The notes under the pieces are model-generated. The model did no database searches, had not been told where the DNA came from, and saw nothing but the letters and a program-made list of their open reading frames with translations. The translations under genes were made by a program, and so were the position numbers. From an uncultured Collinsella sp. (GTDB lineage Bacteria > Actinomycetota > Coriobacteriia > Coriobacteriales > Coriobacteriaceae), in contig CAAENW010000148.1 of NCBI GenBank assembly GCA_900757265.1, positions 1 to 7,169 of the forward strand: 7,169 nt of DNA, given 5' to 3'. Below are positions 1 to 4,677 of this stretch, piece by piece. Numbering within the stretch: the first letter of the stretch is position 1; every line of letters begins with the position of its first letter.

Positions 1-92
1 GGGCCGCGCGGCAAGGAGATATATTGCCAGACCGGAGGGCCCCCGGGGGCGGGAATCGCGCACTCCATATTTTGTTCACAAATGAATAGGTC

Positions 93-112
93 CCTCAGTC
101 GCATCACTGAGG
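93..112. repeat. Short perfect inverted repeat (hairpin)
   Basis: Arms CCTCAGT and ACTGAGG form a perfect 7-bp stem around a 6-base loop. On the minus strand it starts directly after the TAA that closes the open frame at 113-343, so it could be a 3' hairpin of that fragment. No T-tract follows on either strand, so a standard intrinsic terminator is not supported. Positions 1-92 otherwise hold a GC-rich start (1-60) that shifts abruptly to AT-rich sequence, and I see no gene there. Confidence 0.4.
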
Positions 113-343
113 TTAAAACTGAAGCATTGGCTTCTGATATTGGCGATGACCAGCTGGTTTATAGGTGTTAAGGCATCGGTCATCTCTGGAGCGCCACTTT
201 ACTCCAAAAGCATCAGCTATTTGTTTCCCGTCGGTAAAAGGCAGGTTTTGTTCGCCAAGCGTTCTTATATATAGAGAAGTTCGGGTTCGAACCCGTGGCG
301 CGGCAACAAAAAAGCGACCAGCCGGAGCCGATCGCTTTCTATT
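113..343 (-). pseudogene. Possible 3' gene fragment with no start codon
   Basis: The minus strand is open for 76 codons from just after a TAG (344-346) to the TAA at 113-115, with no ATG, GTG or TTG at a sensible position. The unique part (codons left of about 279) reads like soluble protein, for example FTDGKQIADAFGVKWRSR, which vaguely resembles a DNA-binding helix pair; I do not recognise a family. The 5' part runs through the repeat/terminator element at 280-352, so a real gene would be a 3' remnant whose front was replaced by that element. The same codon register on the plus strand is also open (86-274, ending in TAG) and could encode a short hydrophobic peptide, so the strand is not certain. 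It may be only chance open frame in low-GC DNA. Confidence 0.2.
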
Positions 344-352
344 CTATGCTGG
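280..352. repeat. Terminator-bearing direct repeat, copy A
   Basis: This 73-base block matches the block at 1563-1636 in the same orientation, with about 11 mismatches and one gap (roughly 84% by hand alignment). Three parts are identical: a 15-base opening containing the palindrome GGGTTCGAACCC, an 18-base CGCGGCAACAAAAAAGCG stretch, and TTTCTATTCTATG near the end. The middle differs mostly in hairpin arms. In copy B the right edge runs into the 3' end of tRNA-Lys. In copy A no tRNA is attached, which makes this copy look like a displaced or orphaned end of the same element. Confidence 0.75.
308..338 (-). terminator. Intrinsic terminator in repeat copy A
   Basis: Read on the minus strand, arms AAAGCGATCGGC and GCTGGTCGCTTT form a 12-bp stem with two G-U pairs and a 4-base loop, followed by TTTTTT (the A-run at 308-313). 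This is a good Rho-independent terminator. It sits 15 bases after the stop of the small ORF at 354-530 and is the first strong terminator downstream of the TraX gene, so it probably ends that transcript. Confidence 0.75.
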
Positions 353-353
353 A

Positions 354-530
354 TCATCCAGAGGGCGCTTCCGAACTCATTTTCTCGCTGCCATTCATGC
401 TTTCGAAGCATCGTTCGACCTCCACAGCCTCATGTTTTGAGGATCTGCCGTGTTTATCACTGTTATTAATGAGTGTGTGGAAGTGATCCTCATACAGATA
501 CGTGCGATCCGCCAGAGAACTGAGAAGCAT
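354..530 (-). CDS. Possible 58-residue hypothetical protein
   Basis: An ATG at 530 opens a 58-codon frame ending in TGA at 354-356. The peptide is soluble, charged and His/Glu/Ser-rich (opening MLLSSLADRTYLYEDHFHTL), with no membrane segment and no family I recognise. Its amino-acid mix looks more protein-like than the overlapping plus-strand frames. The stop lies just ahead of a strong minus-strand terminator, which fits a gene end. Against it, the Shine-Dalgarno is poor (AGAGAG abutting the ATG, GAGGG further off), and the same frame upstream stays protein-like but is cut by TGA and TAA stops, so this may be the tail of a decayed longer gene. It lies 109 bases downstream of the TraX stop; positions 531-639 hold no other gene I can support. 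Confidence 0.35.
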   Translation of the reverse strand: MLLSSLADRTYLYEDHFHTLINNSDKHGRSSKHEAVEVERCFESMNGSEKMSSEAPSG

Positions 531-639
531 CTCTCTGCAGCCCTCGTTGTCTATCCTCGTATCTCACAGGTCTTCCGGAAATTCACAAGCAGTCTTAGGG
601 TCAATTTAGTTCTGCTTTCAGAGACTTGTTTGAGAGTTT

Positions 640-1437
640 TTAAAGACAGTTCAAAACAATAAGTGAGACACCATAAAGCAGAGCAAGATGAGCCGGATAG
701 AAAATGTAGAAGAAATATTTGAGCTTCAGCCCTCGCTTGCCATTATAAAGATTGATAAGCAGCAACGAAACGACCGCGGCAGCAACATCAGGATTAAATA
801 TATTAGCTGTAGCAAACTCAAATCCGCCGCCAACTATATGGCATGACGAAAGGAGCACTGCGCATACTGCAGCAAAGAACATCTTGGCCTTGCTGTCGTG
901 GAATAAATAGAATGCAGCCACAAGCAGAATGCCATACACACCGCCATCTAGTTTAGTGTATTCAGCTGCCAGTGCTGTCAAAACAATCATAGCAGTTTCT
1001 GCGATGTACCTCTTCCATTTTGAAAGGCTTTGTATCTTTTCCAGAATTATCAAGAAGACCAAGCAAAGCAGGAGCTCACACATAACATTTTGTTGCCGAA
1101 GGTCAAATAGTTGCCCGGTTTGAACGAAATCGTATATGGGCTCCGCAATGATTGCGAAGACAAGCATATTTCGCAGGTACCTCTTTATGTCATGAGTATG
1201 CAAAAATCCCTCAACTATCAAAAAGCAAAATAAGGGAAATGCAATTCTGCCAAGAACATGAAGCACATCCGAAGCCTCGCTTAGAATCGCCCACTGTTCG
1301 TCTGATATCTGATTGTACGATGCGTGAGTCATGATTCCATTGGTCAGGACGATCCTGCTTACATGATCGAGAACCATCGAAATGGCCGCTATTATCTTTA
1401 ATGTGCTGCCGCTAATTCCGTATCTATCTGTTTTCAT
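640..1437 (-). CDS. TraX-family integral membrane protein
   Basis: The 265-residue product is a polytopic membrane protein of the TraX type (named after the F-plasmid pilin-acetylation protein; many chromosomal members have no known substrate). The N-terminus ISGSTLKIIAAISMVLDH (residues 8-25) is the usual family opening. It is followed by GRIAFPLFCFLIVEGF (63-78) with RYLRNMLVFAIIAEPIYDF after it, the NVM segment near 117-119, DGGVYGILLV (164-173), and a C-terminal YNGKRGLKLKYFFYIFYPAH (231-250) that matches the family's conserved end. About eight hydrophobic segments are visible. The ATG has AAAGGA seven bases upstream (1445-1450). GC is low (two 60-base lines at 901 and 1021 count 42% and 40%) against about 65% in the neighbouring aminopeptidase, so recent transfer is likely. 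It stands alone with no pilus or conjugation genes, so pilin acetylation should not be assumed; a cell-surface acylation role is only inference. Confidence 0.85.
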   Translation of the reverse strand: MKTDRYGISGSTLKIIAAISMVLDHVSRIVLTNGIMTHASYNQISDEQWAILSEASDVLHVLGRIAFPLFCFLIVEGFLHTHDIKRYLRNMLVFAIIAEPIYDFVQTGQLFDLRQQNVMCELLLCLVFLIILEKIQSLSKWKRYIAETAMIVLTALAAEYTKLDGGVYGILLVAAFYLFHDSKAKMFFAAVCAVLLSSCHIVGGGFEFATANIFNPDVAAAVVSLLLINLYNGKRGLKLKYFFYIFYPAHLALLYGVSLIVLNCL

Positions 1438-1454
1438 TTCGTTTTCCTTTCTTT

Positions 1455-1494
1455 GGGTGGGCCGTCAGAGGTTCGGCCTGCTCTGCAGACGGCC
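1455..1494 (-). pseudogene. Collapsed tRNA-Lys remnant
   Basis: On the minus strand this stretch keeps both acceptor arms of the intact tRNA-Lys (GGCCGT at the 5' side, ACGGCCC at the 3' side), a piece of the D-arm (GCAGAGCAG) and the 3' half of the T-arm. The anticodon arm and most of the D-loop are missing. Positions 1455-1475 match the functional gene's 3' end at 1631-1651 in 19 of 21 bases; the differences are CCC instead of the CCA end and one T-stem change. It ends 17 bases before the TraX start codon. It is either a decayed duplicate tRNA or an attachment-site copy left by an element that integrated at the tRNA 3' end. Confidence 0.65.
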
Positions 1495-1562
1495 GCTGCG
1501 GCGCTTCGCGCCTTGCGCGCTGCGCTGGCAAACGCTCACGCGTTTACTCAGCTCCGCGCCCT
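1495..1562. other. GC-rich hairpin spacer
   Basis: This stretch links the tRNA remnant to repeat copy B and has no credible gene. It contains GGCGC-TTC-GCGCC (1500-1512), a perfect 5-bp stem with a 3-base loop, and AAACGC-TCAC-GCGTTT (1530-1545), a perfect 6-bp stem with a 4-base loop, within a run of alternating GC-rich words such as TTGCGCGCTGCGC. It lies in the presumed 5' leader of the TraX gene. No good -10/-35 pair is visible for TraX, so that gene's promoter is not located. Confidence 0.45.
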
Positions 1563-1636
1563 TTCGGGTTCGAACCCATGTCGCGGCAACAAAAAAGCGG
1601 CCGGCATCCGCCAGTCGCTTTTCTATTCTATGGTGG
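1563..1636. repeat. Terminator-bearing direct repeat, copy B
   Basis: This is the partner of the block at 280-352. It starts with the palindrome-containing TTCGGGTTCGAACCC, includes the terminator at 1591-1622, and its right edge overlaps the CCA end and first acceptor bases of tRNA-Lys. Copy B is therefore probably the native copy, being the normal 3' flank of the tRNA. The two copies enclose about 1.2 kb containing TraX and the 58-codon ORF. Confidence 0.75.
1591..1622 (-). terminator. Intrinsic terminator of tRNA-Lys
   Basis: On the minus strand, arms AAAAGCGACTGGC and GCCGGCCGCTTTT form a 13-position stem with one A-C mismatch and one G-U pair, a 4-base loop and a run of six T. It begins eight bases after the tRNA CCA end, the normal place for a tRNA terminator, and separates the tRNA transcript from the TraX gene. 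Confidence 0.8.
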
Positions 1637-1706
1637 GCCGTCAGGGGTTCGAACCCTGGACCTTGGGATTAAAAGTCCCCTGCTCTGCCAGCTGAGCTAA
1701 CGGCCC
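1631..1706 (-). tRNA. tRNA-Lys (anticodon TTT)
   Basis: This is a complete 76-base tRNA with encoded CCA. The acceptor stem GGGCCGT pairs perfectly with ACGGCCC; the D-arm is GCTC/GAGC; the anticodon loop CTTTTAA gives TTT, which reads AAA/AAG lysine codons; the T-arm is CAGGG-TTCGAAC-CCCTG; the discriminator is A. The anticodon stem GGGGA/TCCCA has a G-A mismatch at the 27-43 pair, which is unusual but tolerable. It has its own promoter in the tail of the aminopeptidase gene and a terminator eight bases past its end. Its 3' end is partly duplicated at 1455-1475. Confidence 0.97.
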
Positions 1707-1715
1707 GCGGGTGGC

Positions 1716-1744
1716 ATTGTACCACGGTCTGGGACTATTCCCAA
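1716..1744 (-). promoter_or_regulatory. Promoter of tRNA-Lys
   Basis: On the minus strand, TTGGGA (1739-1744, 4 of 6 to the sigma-70 -35 consensus) is followed after exactly 17 bases by TACAAT (1716-1721, 5 of 6 to the -10 consensus). The mature tRNA begins nine bases after the -10 box, giving a very short leader. The -35 box lies in the last codons of the aminopeptidase gene, so the tRNA promoter is nested in that gene's 3' end. Confidence 0.65.
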
Positions 1745-3015
1745 CTCCATTGGCCGTTCTGGAAAATCACAACTTCACGTCCATCAGGCGTAATGCCCGT
1801 AATATCGATGTCGTCCGTGCCAATCATAAAATCGACGTGCGTGCTCGAGACGTTAACGCCATGCTCCAGGAGCTCTTCCTTGGACATGTCATACCCACCC
1901 TCGATACATTCGGGGAAACCGACACCTAGCGCGAGATGGCAGCTAGCGTTCTCGTCATAGAGCGTGTCATAGAACAAAACGCCACTTTCACGGATCGGCG
2001 TGTTCTTGGAGATAAGCGCGACCTCACCCAGATGAGCGGCACCTTCATCGGTGTCAATGATGCTCGCAAGCGTCGCCTTGCCCACGCGGGCATCGTAGTC
2101 CGCCACGCGGCCGGCCTCGAACTTAATCCAAAAATCGTCGACCTTGTTACCGTGGTGAATGAGCGGCATGGCCGAGTACACGATACCGTCGGCGCGCATA
2201 CGATCAGGCGAGGTGAAGACTTCCTCGGTGGGAATGTTGGGGAAGAAGGGGTGTCCATCGGGCGTCTTGCCCTTGCCGCCGGCCCACTCGTGACCCTTCG
2301 TCATGCCAATCGTCAGATCGGTTCCATTTTCCGCGGTGTAATGCAGGCGGTCAAAACGATTGTCGTTCAGGAAACGCAGGTTCTTTTCGAACGCCGCGTC
2401 ATGAAGCTCCCAGTCGCTCTCCGGGTCCTGGCCATCGGCACGAGCGGTGTGCAGAATCGCATTCCATAGCTTATAGATTGCAACCTCATCGGCGTCTCCC
2501 GGGAACACCTCGTGCGCCCAAGCCACGACCGGAGCGCCGGCGATGCACCACGGATTGATGTTGTAATCCAGTCCACGGCGGAAAACTTTGCACTGCGTAT
2601 TCCTCGCCTTGGATGCCGCGGCCGGCTTGGCTGGATCGATGCCCTTGAGGGCTGCAGGATCCGCACCCTCAATAAAGATAAAGCAGGCGCCATCCTGGGC
2701 CAGGGAATCCAACTGCAGGCGCTTCCACTCGGGCGTCTGCTCAAAATAGCTTTTATCGACATGCTCGTACGTGAGCCTCGTCACGGCATCATCGGCCCAA
2801 ATGACCGTCACGTGGCCAGCGCCGGCGGCATAAGCCTCCGCGACCACCACGCGGGCAAACGGCGCGCACTCGACCGGAGACTGAACGACAACCTCCTGGC
2901 CGGGCTTGACGTTTACGCCTTTGCGGACAACCAGGCGCGCATAGTTTTTAATCTTGGGCTCCAGGGCCTTCATGCCCTCCAGAGCCTCTTCGACCGTCAG
3001 GGCAGCTCGAATCAT
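1735..3015 (-). CDS. Aminopeptidase, M29 family (PepS/AmpS-like)
   Basis: This is a cytoplasmic two-metal exopeptidase that removes N-terminal residues from peptides. The 426-residue product has the full M29 layout: an N-terminal domain opening with YARLVVRKGVNVKPGQEVVV (from residue 25), and a C-terminal catalytic half with PTEEVFTSPD (262-271), AAHLGEVAL (326-334), LFYDTLYDENASCHLALG (347-364) and HVDFMIG (393-399). The Glu, His and Asp residues in these motifs match the family's metal ligands, so it looks active. Length is near the usual 410. A start at 3027 adds four residues, but ATG 3015 is preferred because GGAG (3022-3025) lies six bases ahead of it and nothing suitable precedes 3027. 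A hairpin at 3047-3074 separates it from the gene before, suggesting its own transcription unit. Three or four M29 names (PepS, AmpS, AmpT) fit equally well, so no symbol is assigned. Confidence 0.93.
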   Translation of the reverse strand: MIRAALTVEEALEGMKALEPKIKNYARLVVRKGVNVKPGQEVVVQSPVECAPFARVVVAEAYAAGAGHVTVIWADDAVTRLTYEHVDKSYFEQTPEWKRLQLDSLAQDGACFIFIEGADPAALKGIDPAKPAAASKARNTQCKVFRRGLDYNINPWCIAGAPVVAWAHEVFPGDADEVAIYKLWNAILHTARADGQDPESDWELHDAAFEKNLRFLNDNRFDRLHYTAENGTDLTIGMTKGHEWAGGKGKTPDGHPFFPNIPTEEVFTSPDRMRADGIVYSAMPLIHHGNKVDDFWIKFEAGRVADYDARVGKATLASIIDTDEGAAHLGEVALISKNTPIRESGVLFYDTLYDENASCHLALGVGFPECIEGGYDMSKEELLEHGVNVSSTHVDFMIGTDDIDITGITPDGREVVIFQNGQWSWE

Positions 3016-3046
3016 GTGCCACTCCATCTATCTATAGGACAATAAT

Positions 3047-3074
3047 AAGGCGCGCCGCAAAAACGACACGCCTT
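3047..3074 (-). terminator. Hairpin terminator after the purC unit
   Basis: On the minus strand, AAGGCGTGTCG and CGGCGCGCCTT form an 11-bp stem with two G-U pairs around the loop TTTTTG, followed by ATTATTG. The T-tract is broken, so termination may be partial. It lies 30 bases after the stop of the membrane protein at 3105-3680 and before the aminopeptidase, which suits the end of the purC transcript. Confidence 0.55.
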
Positions 3075-3101
3075 ATATCTTAGCGATAAGTATGCATGCA
3101 A
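3072..3101 (-). promoter_or_regulatory. Weak candidate promoter for the aminopeptidase
   Basis: On the minus strand, TTGCAT (3096-3101) and TATAAG (3072-3077, 5 of 6 to the -10 consensus) are 18 bases apart. The -35 match is poor (3 of 6), and transcription would begin inside the hairpin at 3047-3074. It is the best pair I can find in this gap. Confidence 0.25.
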
Positions 3102-3104
3102 ACG

Positions 3105-3680
3105 CTACTTCTTCTTGGAGTCCTTTTTGTCCTCCTCGGCAGCTGCGCGCTCGATAAGAGCGTTGAGCTTGTTCTCGGACATGCCCTCGGCCTGCGTGCG
3201 GTACATGTTGCGCAGGGGACGAATACGAACGAAGTCGTAAATAAAGTCACCCAAAATGACGACGTAGGACAAAACGATGCCGACCATCTGGACAGGGCTG
3301 GACACCATGCCAGCGGGAGCGAAGTAGAGCGAAGCCCAAATTGCCACGACGAGTACCATGCCGATAGTAAGCACGGCCCACCAGATACGACGGCGCTTGG
3401 TGTAGTCCTCATCCTGCTTGAGAAGGATATTCGACACCGTGTAGATGCGGTCCTCCTTGGCGCGCTGCTTAGCCTTGCGGGCGCGCTTCTCCTCTTTAGA
3501 GAGGCCCTCGAGGTTCTCGCCCTTCTCGAGCTCTTTGCGGCGTGCCTTAGACGAAGCCGGCACGACGCGGACAGAGCTCGCTGCCTGACGGGCAGGCTTA
3601 GCAGATGCGGCGGACTTGCGCGCAACCCCGGTAACCTCGTGGGATTGCGTGCGCTTGTTCGTGGCGCTACGGGTACTCAC
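3105..3680 (-). CDS. Two-helix membrane protein of unknown function
   Basis: The 191-residue product has a long, very basic and probably disordered N-terminus (residues 1-98, rich in Lys, Arg, Ala and Ser, with the run SKEEKRARKAKQRAKEDR at 61-78). Two hydrophobic helices follow (about 100-120 and 129-150) joined by a short loop, then RIRPLRNMYR and a Lys/Glu-rich tail ending DKKDSKKK. The layout, basic leader plus paired helices, recalls actinobacterial DUF3043 proteins, but I cannot confirm membership. It starts with GTG at 3678-3680, immediately after the purC TAA with no gap. Its Shine-Dalgarno AAGGAG lies inside the end of purC, so translation is probably coupled to purC. No purine-related motif is visible; a role in purine synthesis is not supported beyond location. 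Confidence 0.85.
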   Translation of the reverse strand: MSTRSATNKRTQSHEVTGVARKSAASAKPARQAASSVRVVPASSKARRKELEKGENLEGLSKEEKRARKAKQRAKEDRIYTVSNILLKQDEDYTKRRRIWWAVLTIGMVLVVAIWASLYFAPAGMVSSPVQMVGIVLSYVVILGDFIYDFVRIRPLRNMYRTQAEGMSENKLNALIERAAAEEDKKDSKKK

Positions 3681-4568
3681 TTATGCGTTCTCCTTCATGC
3701 TTGTGAACTGGGAGCCCGTGATGATCTGGAAGGCCTCGCGATAGCGCTCGGACGTGCCATCGATGACCTCGGCGGGCAGGTGCGGGGTCTCCCCCGTCAT
3801 ATCCCAGTTGGCCTTGAGCCAATTGCGGACGAATTGTTTGTCGTAACTGGGCTGGATCTTGCCCTCCTCGTAGCTGGCAGCAGGCCAGAAACGGCTGGAA
3901 TCGGGCGTGAGGCACTCGTCGATCAGCGTGACCTTGCCATCGATGACACCAAACTCGAACTTGGTGTCGGCAATGATGATGCCACGGGTCGCTGCATACT
4001 CGGCGGCAGCCTTGTAGATCTTGAGGGAAAGGTCACGAATCTGCGTGGCGATATCCTCGCCCACGATCTCGCAGCAACGCTCGAACGAGATGTTCTCGTC
4101 GTGGTCACCAATCTCGGCCTTCGTGGACGGCGTGAACAGCGGCTCGGGAAGCTTGGAAGCCTCGGTCAGGCCCTCAGGCAGCTGGATGCCGCAGACGGTG
4201 CCGTTCTCGTCGTAGGTCTTCTTGCCCGAACCGGTCAGATAGCCGCGGACGATGCACTCGATAGGAATCGTTTGGGCCTTTTTAACCAGCATGGCGCGGC
4301 CAGCGAGGTAGTCACGATACTCAGCAAACTCCTCGGGGAAATCCGCCGGGTCGATGGAAACGAGATGGTTGGGGACGATGTCGGCAAACTTATCAAACCA
4401 GAATGCCGAGATGCGATTGAGCACCTCTCCCTTAAACGGAATCTCGTCGGGAAGAATGAAGTCGAACGCAGAAATGCGGTCGGTGGCGACCATCAGCAGG
4501 TTTTCACCGGCATCGTAGATATCACGAACCTTGCCACGGGAATCCGGACGACGCTCCATCGTTGTCAC
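3681..4568 (-). CDS. purC: Phosphoribosylaminoimidazole-succinocarboxamide synthase
   Basis: SAICAR synthase joins aspartate to CAIR using ATP in de novo purine synthesis, in the cytoplasm. The 295-residue product has the family signatures in order: SRGKVRDIYD (10-19, nucleotide-binding N-lobe), ATDRISAFDF (28-37), PIECIVRGYLTGSG (102-115), TPSTKAEIGDHDENIS (146-161), IIADTKFEFG (198-207) and DECLTPDSSRFW (217-228). Length fits the longer, roughly 300-residue form of the enzyme. Start choice: AAGGAG (4577-4582) lies eight bases before GTG 4568. A GTG at 4577 overlaps that site and is too close, while ATG 4559 is 17 bases away. No other pur genes are in the window. A gap of about 110 bases separates it from the sensor kinase, with no convincing promoter, so it may have its own control or depend on read-through. 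Confidence 0.97.
   Translation of the reverse strand: MTTMERRPDSRGKVRDIYDAGENLLMVATDRISAFDFILPDEIPFKGEVLNRISAFWFDKFADIVPNHLVSIDPADFPEEFAEYRDYLAGRAMLVKKAQTIPIECIVRGYLTGSGKKTYDENGTVCGIQLPEGLTEASKLPEPLFTPSTKAEIGDHDENISFERCCEIVGEDIATQIRDLSLKIYKAAAEYAATRGIIIADTKFEFGVIDGKVTLIDECLTPDSSRFWPAASYEEGKIQPSYDKQFVRNWLKANWDMTGETPHLPAEVIDGTSERYREAFQIITGSQFTSMKENA
3690..3695 (-). promoter_or_regulatory. Ribosome binding site inside the purC end
   Basis: AAGGAG is formed by the Lys and Glu codons four and three residues before the purC end and sits nine bases ahead of the GTG at 3680. It decides the start of the membrane protein and ties its translation to ribosomes finishing purC. Confidence 0.7.
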
Positions 4569-4600
4569 GTGAGTCACTCCTTACCAAAATACGACAGTAA

Positions 4601-4618
4601 TGCGGGTTCTTTCCCGCA
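4601..4618. repeat. Hairpin in the purC leader
   Basis: TGCGGG and CCCGCA form a perfect 6-bp stem with a 6-base loop, 19 bases ahead of the purC ribosome binding site. On the minus strand it is followed by TTACTGTCG, not a T-run, so it is a weak terminator at best for the sensor kinase transcript. On the plus strand CGTTTTCG follows, but no plus-strand gene is present. It may be a leader hairpin or a partial terminator. Confidence 0.4.
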
Positions 4619-4677
4619 CGTTTTCGCAAACTCGGAGCGGCAGGGATGAAACCCCTCCTTCACCGAATAGCGAAAAG

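Noticed and set aside
12..85. AAGGAG followed by a TTG and 21 codons near the left edge
   Set aside because: The peptide is very short and Gly/Pro/Arg-rich, from GC-rich DNA; no promoter or homology supports it.
165..440. 91-codon plus-strand frame
   Set aside because: It runs through the repeat and terminator at 280-352, is rich in Arg/Ser/Phe, lacks a ribosome binding site and overlaps a better minus-strand frame.
608..640. Plus-strand hairpin CTTTCA/TGAGAG followed by TTTTT
   Set aside because: It resembles a weak terminator, but the stem is only 6 bp with one G-U pair and no plus-strand gene leads into it.
450..662. 70-codon plus-strand frame starting with GTG
   Set aside because: A GAGG lies seven bases upstream, but the peptide matches no family, overlaps the TraX end and the 58-codon minus frame, and has no other support.
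1382..1695. Plus-strand frames across the tRNA and its flank, including one reading VGRQGFEPWTLGLK
   Set aside because: These are antisense translations of tRNA-Lys and its terminator, a common source of spurious proteins.
2512..3045. 177-codon plus-strand frame, and the similar one at 1936-2469
   Set aside because: Both are antisense to the M29 aminopeptidase, whose catalytic motifs are all in the minus-strand reading.
3096..4649. 517-codon plus-strand frame
   Set aside because: It is the antisense of purC and the membrane protein, both supported by strong motifs or coupling; long antisense frames are expected in high-GC DNA.
4648..4660. Strong Shine-Dalgarno-like GAAGGAGGGG on the minus strand after the kinase stop
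   Set aside because: No ATG, GTG or TTG lies at a usable distance, so no leader peptide can be called.
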